DNA of 64,000 bases from Euleptes europaea. Its lineage: Eukaryota; Chordata; Lepidosauria; Squamata; Sphaerodactylidae. A program made the position numbers and the translations under genes. The notes beneath the pieces are model-generated. The model worked only from the letters and a program-made list of their open reading frames with translations, made no database searches and was not told the DNA's origin. The stretch is from NCBI RefSeq assembly GCF_029931775.1, contig NC_079321.1:10855001-10919000 (forward strand). Reading direction: 5' to 3'. Shown piece after piece: positions 11,162 to 23,100 of the stretch (the first letter of the stretch is position 1; each line of letters begins with the position of its first letter).

Positions 11162-14100
11162 CTAAAAGAAAGACAGAACCGTCATTTCTCTCCAGGTTTT
11201 TTTTAAGCACTTAACTAATTATACATGATGGCTCCAAACTATGGGGTTGGTCCCAAAGGTGCCCTTCTGTGGGTAGAAAGTCCCCCGAAGACCCAACCCA
11301 TCAAGTTTATTTACAACTACTTTACACATACTTGATTTCATTTCCAAAATGGGTGGTTACCTGCAATACCAATGTGGAACCTGTTACAATTTGAAGAGAA
11401 AGGGAAGTCCCATTTTCCTGTACCTTTAGGGTTGCCAACCTCCAGGTACCAGCTGGAGATCTCCCGCTATTACAACTGATTTCCAGCCAATAGAGAGCAG
11501 TTCACTTGGAGAAAATGGTCGCTGTGGCAATTGGACTCTATGGCATTGAAGTCCCTCCCCTCCCCAAACCCGCCCTTGTCAGACTCCACCCCAAAAGCAA
11601 AGAGGGACCTGGCAACCCTATGTACCTTTGTAGCCCTTGGCACCGTGCTATTGGCTGCTCGCCAGGGGCCTGGGGCTATGATTTCAGCCCCAAATCCCCA
11701 CTGAGGATCCCTCCAGGGAGCTGATCGGGAATGGCTTTTGGCTGCAAGCAAGCAGGATGAGCGTTCACACCTAGAACGTCACCGAAGACCCTGCCTGTCA
11801 TTCACCTGCCAAATCAACCATCTCCCCTTGCCCATCCCACCCATCTTCCTTTCTTCCCTCCATCCACCCATCATCTCTTCCCCCTGTCTTCTGTGATCCC
11901 TGCCTGCCTTATCTTTTTGCACTGCGTATTGAGTTGCAAAGCGACCCAAAATATTGGTTGGGTTTTTGCATGACGACTGCACAAAGAAATACAGACATTG
12001 CTAGCTAATTTTTCACAGGGGTCGACCCAAATATTTTTGGTTCGACTGTTCACCTTTTCCTACAAATTCTGGGGTTTCCCCAGGTTTGCAGAGACATCTA
12101 GTCTAGCCCTGTGCGGCCCCACGGTGTGGGTTTTCTCCCCCCCCCCGCCGCCAATTTTTTAAATTCATTTTTCAAACAGAAAACCACCACCCAAACAAAC
12201 AATAATAACAAAAAACCCTCACAAAAGCAAACATAGACACACTGAGTGGGTTTTCTGATCCACCTGGTGAGGCCATTCATAGGAACCAGCTATATGAGAG
12301 TAATCAAAATTATCTGGATGAACAAATTGTGGATGTATGAAAAGAGATGGGTTGGCCCTTGGGGAAGAAAGTTAGCAATTCAGATACAGAAATGACTGCT
12401 GTATTATTAAAAAAAACATACAAGGAATGTTTAACCTCTTATTTACACTTTTTAAATGCACCCACTATATTTGGCAATAAGCAAAAACTTTCCATTAGAG
12501 AAAACTAACAGTTCATTCGTTTGGCAGGACTCTAGTCTACCTTGAAGTATACAGGTTGAGTATCCCTTATCCAGACATCCGATATCCGGACTGATCCGAA
12601 AACCAGACCTTTTGAGCCGGCATGCAGGCATTACTCACAGGCCCCTCAGCCGTGCCATTGATGGTTCAATGTACACAAAATTATTAAAATTACATTCAGG
12701 CTATGTGTATAAAGTATATATAAAACATAAATGATTTCCGTGTTTAGTTTTGGGTCTCATCCCCAAGATATCTCATTATGTATATGCAAAAATTCCCAAA
12801 TATTCCCAAATATAGAAAGAACTGAAATACAGACCACTTCTGGTCCCAAGCAGTCCGGATAAGGTAGCATTATATCTTTTTCTGTTTCAGTGCAGTATAA
12901 ATGTTGTAACCATGCATTCATATAGGAAATAAAATGCTCAGCCCTCTCTCATAGGCCTCATTGTCAAAATAATATACCCACATTAAGAGAATGAAATGTG
13001 TGTCTCCCCCGGGAATGAGGAAAAGCATTATCAGGCACCTGGTGCGCGGTGCAGGCAAACTTTCCTCCAGCCCCTTGCTGAGTGTCACAGAATATTGACA
13101 AATATTCCAACTGGGAAGACGGAAGCGACCAATAGTGAACATGTTGGCAGCATTACACGGGACGTGACCACAAGATACCCAGCACTGCCTCTTAACTTTC
13201 CTCTCAAGATATGCCGGCAAATGGCTGAGGGGAGGTTATTAGGCCACTCATAAAAAGACAAATTGTCAATCTTTTTTTGCTCGCCAGTCCTTTCTTACAG
13301 CTGTTTCACTGACCTTCCTGGACATTGATGTGACCCTCCTCCAAATGCCACGAAGCCTTCCAAGAAAGCATTCTTCTCTAAATTTGCTTCTTTCCAACGG
13401 TCCTGTGGGAAGAACACTTTTGTTTCCAAACTCAGCTTTGTATAAATAAGCTTCATGTTTTACCCCCCTCCCTTCCGAACTAAAAATGGCCTCATACAGC
13501 TTGATCCTTGGGTAAGAAGCTCCCCCGGTCAGTATCATTTAGGCTTTTATAAAGAATGAACTGTAGGGTTGGGGGATGAGGCGAAGGCTCTTAAACCACC
13601 TCCGCAGGCAAAGCTTCGCTTCTGGTGTTCTTCAGCGTCCCTTGCTGGTTTCTTTCAGAACCCCCCTGGCCGTGACACAAAGAAAAGTGGATGTCGGGCT
13701 CACCTAAGAACTCTCAGCTTACAATTAAAGAAAACAGGTAACATTTTCAACCTTCAGAGCTCGCAAGGAGAAATTTGCGCTGCCGAACATTTCCGGCGTA
13801 TTAGCATGCAACTAGTTGACTCCCCTCTGGGGAAAACAGAAAGGCAACATCTAAGTTTTTATGGATATTTATTTTGGAATATGTTAATTTAAGGAGCCCT
13901 GTGGCGCAGAGTGGTAAGCTGCAGTACTGCAGTCCAAGCTCTGCTCACGACCTGAGTTCGATCCCAACGGAAGTTGGTTTCAGGTAGCCGGCTCAAGGTT
14001 GACTCAGCCTTCCATCCATCCGAGGTCAATAAAATGAGTACCCAGCTTGCTGGGGGTAAAGGGAAGATGACTGGGGAAGGCACTGGCAAACCACCCCGTA

Positions 14101-17100
14101 AACAAAGTCTGCCTAGTAAACGTTGGGATGTGACGTGACCCCATGGGTCAGGAATGACCCGGTGCTTGCACAGGGGACCTTTACCTTTTATGTTAATTTA
14201 ATGGTTGTTACCAGCCCTGAGGCTGGCTCCGGCCGGGGAGGGCGGGATAGAAATGGAAATAATAGAAATAGCAATTGAAATAATGAATATGCCACCACCA
14301 ATTCAGGAGAAAAGAGCAAAGCAAATGGGCTCCAATGTGATAACTTACTGGTTTAAAAACTTCAGGCTCGGGAAAATATTTTGGGTTCCTATGGCTCCAG
14401 TACGGAGACAGCATCAGCATGTCACCAGCAGGGATGACAAAGTTCTAGGAGGAAGAGAAGGAGAAAGGGGGTATCAGGCACATTAAAGACAAAATTCCCA
14501 TGTCAATCTCAACCAAACGATTTTGGGTCACTGGCAGCGCAAACCTGAGCAGAGTCACCACCCTTCCAAGTCAGCTGAAGTCAAGCGGATTAGAAGGTGT
14601 AACGCTCGTTAGGATGGCACCACAGGGCCTTGTGGAAAATCCCATCAATGCGCTCATCACTCAAGAGATGCACACACAGAGTTCTGCTTTGTCCTTGCGC
14701 AGAAATTCAACATTATTTATGTATTTACCGGTACTTATTTGTACCTCACTTTTCTCCCCAAATGGGAACTCAAACCAGCCTATAACATTGTTCTTTCCTC
14801 CACCCTTTAAATCATAACAACCACCCTGTTAGGTAGGTTATTCTGAGAGAGTGACCGGGCCAAGGTTACCTAATGAGCTCCCATGGAAGAGTGGGAATTT
14901 GAGTCTCCTGGATCCTAGTCTGACACTCTAACCGCTACACCACGCTGGCTATATTTTAACTGGATTTTGTAGCATCTAAAGCATAATAAAATTCCTGCCC
15001 TGGATGGCCCGGGCTAGCCCGATCTTGTCACATCTCAGAAGCTAAGCAGGGTCAGCTCTTGTTAGAACTTGGATGGGAGACCACCAAGGAAGTCCAGGGT
15101 CGCTATGCACAGGCAGGCAATGGCAAACCACCTCTGTTCATCTCTTGCCCTGTCCTGGGTGGCCCAGGCTAGCCTGATCTTGTCAGATCTCAGAAGCTAA
15201 GCAGGGTCACCTCTGATTAGTTCTTGGATGGGAGACCACCAAGGAAGTCCAGGGTTTCTACACAGAGGCAGGAATGAGAACTGCCTCCGTTCATCTCATC
15301 CTGTCCTGGATGCCCCATGCTAGCCTGATCTCACCAGATCTCAGAAGCTAAGCAGGGTCGGCCCTGCTTAGTACTTGGATGGGAGACCACCAAGGAAGTC
15401 CAGGATTGCTACGCAGGGGCAGGCAATGGAAACCACCTCTGTTCTTCTCTTGCCCTGTCCTGGGTGGCCCAGGCTAGCCTGATCTTGTCAGATCTCAGAA
15501 GTTAAGCAGGGTTGGCCCTGGTTAGTGTACTTGGATGGAAGACCCCCCCCCCAAGGAAGTCCAAGGTCGCTACGCAGAAGCAGGCAATGGCCAACCACCT
15601 CTAAATATCTCTTGCCTTGAAAACCCTACAGGGGTTGCCATGAGTCAATTGCGACTTGATGGCACTTTCCACCACCACCAAAACATAATAAAAAGCCCAA
15701 TAAAGTGCACGGTGAATATTTTTTGCCAGCTCTTGGAGGTTAGGAAGATATTAGAAAAGATGTCTTATCTCTAAAATCCTTTCTCTGGAGGAATGGGAAT
15801 TGCAACCACTTCACTCGGACTTTGCTCAGGCACGCAAATAGCTTCAGCTTTTGTTTCCCTCCCCTCCTTCAATAAGGAAGTGAACTGTGCTAACCGGCGT
15901 CCTTCACTGAAGCTCAACAGATAAAAGGTATGTGCTTCCTTTAAGGTTAACAATTTCCTCCTTGCCAAACAGGCAAGCTGGAGGACTGAAGTTCATCGTG
16001 AGAGGCATTCACAAACAAAATCTCACTTGAAGTCTTATTGGGTTCATGGCTTTCTTGGTGATGACGCCGGGGGCTCTCAAGCGCACGCTTTCCAGAACGC
16101 ACCACTTGATAAACTGGAGCTTTTTGAGGTCCTTGTTCGACACCTCCACTTTTTCTTTACCTGCAGAAGTTGTATCAAGGTTATTCCAATTCGGGAATTT
16201 TAGCATAGCGGTACCATATCGTTTGGCTGTCAGCTTTCTGCAGCCGAGGAAGGGCGATCAGTACTCCTGCCTCATTCTGGAGGGGCTGGTGGAAGGAACC
16301 CAAACCTCATTTATTGCAACAATGTTGGGAAGAAATCAGAAATGTCAAAACTGATAATGCAATATTGATTACACCTTGTGCACACTTTTTATCTCTCACC
16401 CACTATTCAGATTTTTATCTCTCACCCACTATCCATCAAAATCCCAACAGCCGATTCAGCAAATGGGCATGATTTAGAAAGAGACCAGTTGAAATACTTT
16501 GAAACACAGGGGCAAGTCTGCTCATAAACCAGATCTGGCACCAGGCATGGTATCATGGCCAGTTCCCAACCCATTTTCATAGAATCATAGAGTTGGAAGG
16601 GACCAAGGCTCATCAAGGGTCCAAGTCCAACCCCACGTCCAGGGTCATCAAGTCCAACCCCCTGCACAATGCAGGAAATTCACAACTACCTCCCCCCTGC
16701 ATTGATTTTTGTGATGATGTGTCTGGAGATTCATCCTTGAATGTAACATATTTCATCCTAAGGTGAAGCAGGAGCTGAAGAAAGTTGGTACAGGTTTTTT
16801 TCCCTGAGCTAATCTATCAGCATCTCGCCTTCTCAGATTATATCTAATACATATTTCCCCACACATGCAAACTTCATTTTCCATGCAATGCTTCAAATGT
16901 CAGTTTGTAAGTGACCCCATGCCATTCAGCAGCTGACACATTGATTAGCTCTGCCACTGTCCTCCTGGTCGTCCTTTTCAAGCAGCCCATTAAAACAGGG
17001 GTCCCTAGCTTGGTGCCCATGGGCACCATGCTACCCACTAATACCTTTTTTGGTGCCTGCCAAGTGTTTTTAGGAAGTGGGCAGGGCCAAGTAGGGCTTT

Positions 17101-20100
17101 TGCTGTGCAGATTTTAAAAAATGTTGCTTTGGCAGCAGCTGCCACCACAGCACAAGGATCTGCACTGTGTGAAAGTTAAGCTGTGCCAATCAAAAGTGGG
17201 TACATTACCCATAGTTAGCCCTAACGACGGTTTCGTGTGATACACAAATGAGGATGTCATGGATTAATCTGGGTTGGTTAATCTGGACTCAGTCTGGCAC
17301 TGTCCTTGCACAATCTCATATGACGTTGACACCTAATCACAGCAAAGATGACAGGACCAGCATTGGTCAAGGTAAACTAGGGTTTGAGCGATCGCCTGTA
17401 AGTTGAATTCAGGCTTCACCACCTAACCGCAGTTGACACTAACTGTAATTTCACAAACTAACCATGGTTTCGCATGATGTCTGAACCAAGCCAATAGCAC
17501 AGCACAGTACTGGAGCATATTTACCTGCTTTCCCCAAAACAGATTCTACTTCCTGCATGACATTGTTGTAAACAGATGGATGAGACAGGATAAATGCAAG
17601 TGTCCAAAAAGAAACCTGAAGAAAGTCCAGAGGGCGAAATGTTACAAATTAAATACTATGAACATGATTAAGTTAAAAGTAAGCACTTTTAGGTCCCAGT
17701 GATATCAACAGAGCGTAAAATAAATGCTTAGTCCTCTTTCACTGAAATCAGTGGGACCTAAAACTGCCTGATTCTTGGATGCTGTTCGGTACATTCAAAC
17801 TCATACTCCAGTTGCAAAGTTCTACCCTGAGTAGCTCTCTTAGTGCAAAGGAAGTTCATTTTCTCTCCCCACTCCAATGGCAGTCATTTCCATTAGGATG
17901 GAAATCCCTTTCAGTGTCACATTTTGGTAATTCTCGCAATATTTCAAACTTTTTCATTATTATTACAGTACATTGTTGTTTTTTTAGACATGATGCTATT
18001 GCACACTTAACAGGCAACGGTATAGTGTAGACATAACTTTTATATGCACTGGGAAACCAAATTGTTTTGCGTGACTCGGTTTATTATGATATTCGCTTTA
18101 TTGCAGCAGTCTGGAAGCGAGCCTGCAATATCTCCGAAGTATGCTTGTCCTGGATAACCCAAGGCTAGCATGCAGCTCCCACTACCCATTTGCTGTCCAA
18201 GGTGCTGATGTTCCCTGAATGTCTAGCTCTGCCCCACGTCATCAGCTGGGACCACTGGCCCCCTCCCCCAGATTCCCTTCTGTCCCCAAGCACCCGCACC
18301 TCAGCAGGCGCCGGTCATGAATTTACCAGCCCTTCTTTTCGGACGTTTCGCTCAGTGGACCAACGGAAGGAAACATATTCCCCAGCCACATACTTACAGG
18401 AACTGCGTTCGCTTGAGCTGCCCACAGGAGTAAGAGACCATAATGAGGACCAAAGCGTTTTACCGTTAAGGTGTCCAGGACATGATGCATAAGCGTCTGT
18501 TAGGAGAACAACCAATAAAAGGTGGGTTGATTGGGGGTGGAACGACACATACTTAGGGATTTGCCAAAGAAAGTGCTGTGGGCACACAAGAAGTAGAAGA
18601 GTTGTTTTTTATATGCCGACTTTCTCTACCCCTTAAGGAAGCATCAAAGCGGCTTACAATCACCTTCCCTTCCCCTCCCCACAACAGACACCCTGTGAGG
18701 CAGGTGGGGCTGGGAGAGCTCGAAAAGAGCTGTGACTGGCCCAAGGTCACCCAGCAGGCTTCATGTGGAGGAGTAGGGAAACCAACCTGGTTCTCCAGAT
18801 TAGCATCTGCTGCTCATGTGGAGGAGTGCGGAATCAAGCCTGGTTCTCCAGATCAGAGCCCCTGCTCCAAACCACCACTCTTAACCACTACACCACACTG
18901 GCTCTCAGGGAGACCAGTGTCACGTTTTATTCCTAACCCTAAACTGTTTGACTAGCAAGCAGATTTGTGGAAGCCGCTCCCATTGGCGGGGGCTGGCTTT
19001 TAAGCTGTACAGAGCCCAGCACGATATTTGGTGCTCTAAAAATGATAATGGCGGTAGAAAGCCTTCTGAAGGGATCACCTTGGAATCGCTGTCAGGGGGG
19101 TTCATTCTCTCGGCATGGAACACCACTTTTTCAAACACCTCAAGGAGCCACTTCTTGGATTTAGACCATTTCCTGCGAGTGGGACGAAACAACCCCGTTG
19201 AAATATATTTGGCAGCCTCTGTTCAGAAAGCGTAATGGCACAGTCATTTGATTTGCATTGCTTTGGAGCTTCTCAGAATGATCATGGGAGGGGGCGTGGC
19301 TGAGCGGTAGAGCATCTGCTTGGCATGCAGATGGTCACAGGTTCAATCCCTGGCATCTCCAGTTAAAGTGACAGGGCAAGTAGGTGATGTGAAAGACCTC
19401 TGCCCTGAGACCCTGGAAAGCCGCTGCCGGTCTGAGTAGTGTAGGAGTGAGGAAACAAATCCAATTCACCAAATTAGCGTCCGCCGCTTGTGTGGAGAAG
19501 CGGGGAATCAAACCCGGTTCTCCAGATCAGAGTCCACTGCTCCAAACCACCACTCTTAACCCCTACACCACGCTGGCTCTCTTTGACATTGAACAAGACA
19601 CTGCTTGTTAGACCGCCTGCATTCAGATATCACGTGAAACAGGCGTATAAGTGGTGGTTAATAGTCACGTTTCAGTGCAGCCTTAGATAAACGGCTATAA
19701 AATCCTGCCAGTTATAATGAAAGCCTGCTGTTTCTTGTGGCTAGTGGGTTCAAGCCACAGGACTGTAAACCTAAGTGACAGGAATCTATCCCCACAAAGC
19801 CAGAGCAATATAATACATTATGGAACAGATTAACTAGTAATACAGACATCCTACTGCTTTACCTCATCAGATATTCAGGCAGCTGGGTGGCATATTCAAA
19901 ATCATCGTCATAGTTCTGAAAGTGCTCCTGTAACTCCTTGGTATTAATTTTGGTTTTCAGAAAGGCGTCTTTTCCAAACAGGGTATTTGCGACTGCTGGG
20001 AACATGATATGCCTGCAATGAAAGAGAGATGACCATTGGAGTCAAAAGTAACTTGAGAACCTGCTTGGTTACAGTCCGTTGTCGTGCTGGTCTCAGTCAA

Positions 20101-23100
20101 CAGATATAAAGCAAGGTTTCTAATGGATCAATTTTGACTAGTGTATACTTTTGAGTGAACCTGGTGGCGGACCTTCTACAAGAACACCCCCTTTCTGTTC
20201 TGCTTTATGAAACACCTCAATAATTCCAAAAGTCATATCTTCCAATGCCAGAAGAGGGCAGCTCATAGAATCATAGAGTTGGAAGGGACCACCAGGATCA
20301 TCTAGTCCAACCCCCTGCACAATGCAGGAAATTAACAACTACCTCCCCCCCACATCGCCAGTGACCCCAACCCTCCCCCGCCATGCAGGATCCCACAATC
20401 AAAGCGATTGTTTTTTATAACATTTTCAAACTCTTATTACATCACTGGGAATACAAAGTGCGGTAACCCCCTTAGTTGAATTAAAAGCGTTAAGGCCTGC
20501 ACCGTTCCCTCCTGGGATGTAAAATTCACCTACCTTACCAGGTCATGGAGACTCTTGGTTCCCTCCGCCCCTAAGTCCTGCATGTGTTCTTGCACTTCCG
20601 CACAGATACTCCCAACCAGCTGGGGCAGGTTCAAGGGCGACAGCCTTCCCTTCATCATCATATAGACTTTGAACCTATTCTGATAAAAGATCTCTTTGGG
20701 AACTGAAACTTAAACAAACAAACAAAATCTAATCAGGATCAGCTTAAAAATTGTCCTGGAAAATACCTAGAAACTTGCACTCGTGGGAAATGTGCCTACA
20801 TTCCAAGTGGTGTTGGTTTTGAAAAGGGGTGATCCTTTCCATTATAAATACACACTTCACCCCTCTTCCCAGACCTGTGCTGTAATATATGGTAGAATCA
20901 TAGAGTTGGAAGGGACCACCAGGGCCATCTAGTCCAAGTCTGTTCCACTGAGGAACTGCTCTAACTGTTAGAAAATTCTTCCTAATGTCTAGAATGGAAA
21001 CTCTTTTGATTTAATTTTAGCTTGTTGGTTCTGGTCCCACCTTCTGGGGCAACAGAAAACAACTCAGCAGCATCCTCTATATCACAGCCCTTCAAGTACT
21101 TGAAGGCATTAGGGGGTCTCTGGTCAACTCTTAATGTTGGAGGTCTCTAATCGTGAACGGCAGCAAAAAGCAAACCTTGCTTTGGCCAAGGGCTGCCAGC
21201 CTCCAGGTGGGACCTGGGGATCCGCCAGACTACAGCTGATCTCCAGACTACAGAGATCAGTTCCCCTGAAGAATATGGATGCTTTGGAGGGTGGACTCTA
21301 TGGCACTGTACCCCACTGAGGTCCCTGTCCTCCCCAGGCTCCACCCCCAAATCTTAAGGAGCTCCCCACCCGGGATCTAGCAACCCTATGCCCCCGATCC
21401 AGCCTGCACAGCACATGCATGGAGGAAGCAGTTGGACCATGAAAAGCAGTTGCAGTGTGTGGGAGGTAGGGTGTCTGAGAAATGGCTCAGAAGTGCTGCC
21501 CACGAAGATAGGTGGCAACTGCTCATACCGCATGTGTTGAAAACTGCCTGAGGCAGACGGTAAACCAGGAGCATGCATGCAAGAGCATGCAACGGAAACA
21601 GCCAGCTGGAGGTGATGTCTATAACGCACCTGTTGAAAACTGCCTGAGGCAGACTGTGGATAAAAAGCATGCATGCATGAGCATGCAGTGGAAACAGCCA
21701 GCTGGCCGTGACATTGTTCACATTTATCTTTGTGGAGAGCACAAAGATAATGCGTCAATTCCATAATGAACCTGACATCCCTCTTAGCTCCCTCCCTCAG
21801 TTTTCTCAGGCCTGGCTTTCCACAGCGCCCTTCCTTCTTGCAACAACTGCACAGGTGGTGCAATGCAAATACCAAACCGTCACAGTGCCCCCTGGTGACC
21901 GCTATTCGTTAGCAAACACTAACCCGCTATTAAAAACATTCTCAAACACTTAACATCTATTCATTTATTTGCAAAACTTGTATCCCGCCGTTCGGCCTTT
22001 ACAAGGCCCATCGAAGCAGCTAATGATTTAAAACATATGTGATAAAAACCCCATTTTAAAACTATTAAAATCACCCCCCCCCCAAAAAAACACGCATCCT
22101 TAAAATATATATTTTAATTAAAATACGTACAAAACATAAAACAGCCATTAAAACATTGGTTAGGAAGGAGGGATCATCGAGGGAATGCCAAACGGACCCA
22201 AAAAAAAGGCCTTCACCCACTGGCAGAAGACGGCAACAGAAGGATCAGGTGACAAAGATGGTAAGGGGAGACCAAGTCCTATGAGGAAAGGTTGAAGGAG
22301 CTGGGTGTTTAGCCTGAAGAGGAGAAGCTGTAGTCTGGTGGATCCCGAGGTCCCACCTGGAGGCTGACAGCCCTTGGCCAAAGCAAGGTTTGCTTTCTGC
22401 TGCCGTTCACGATTGGAGACCTCCAACATTAAGAGTTGACCAGAGACCCCCTAATGCCTTCAAGTACTTGAAGGGCTGTCATATGGAGGAGGGTGCCGAG
22501 TTGTTTTCTGCTGCCCCAGAAGGTCGGACCAGAAAAACGGGTTGAAATTAAATCAAAAGTGTTTCCGTCTAGACATTAGGAAGAATTTTCTAACAGTCAA
22601 AGCGGTTCCTCAGTGGAACAGGCTTCCTCGAGAGGTGGTGGGCTCTCCTTCCCTGGAGGTTTTTAAGCAGAGGCTAGATAGCCATCTGTCAGCAATACTG
22701 ATCCTATGACCTTAGGCAGTTCATGAGAGGGAGGGCATCTTGGCCATCTTCTGGGCGTGGAGTAGGGGTCACTGGGTGTGTGTGTGTGGCGTGGTAGTTG
22801 TGAATTTCCTGCATTGTGCAGGGGATTGAACTAGATGACCCTGGTGGTCCCTTCCAACTCTGTGATTCTATGATCTCCCTTGGGAGAGAGCTCCAGAGTT
22901 TTGGTGACACTTTATTCCATGATAAGGTGGCACCTACGCCTGCAGGGAGTCACGCCGGCTCCTAAGGAGCTTCAACCTCCCACTTCAGGATTACAGCCTT
23001 TCTATTAAAAATCTGTGCCTGGACGCATTTAAAATTTTGTCTAACCATGAGAACTGAAAGGTCAATGGTATTTACTTATTATCAAATCCATACCTAGGAT

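Noticed and set aside
14992-15683. CRISPR-like array (regular spacing of about 153 bp)
   Set aside because: Units are contiguous 5S-like heads with no spacers, in a vertebrate genome.
14995-15690. Genuine 5S rRNA gene cluster
   Set aside because: The units keep only the middle of 5S, are diverged from one another, end in a RTE-type tail and are bounded by a target duplication, so they are SINE heads.
21354-21875. 173-codon minus frame with repeated SWLFPLHA-like phrases
   Set aside because: The phrases come from the 95-bp tandem repeat. No start context, splice sites or homology.
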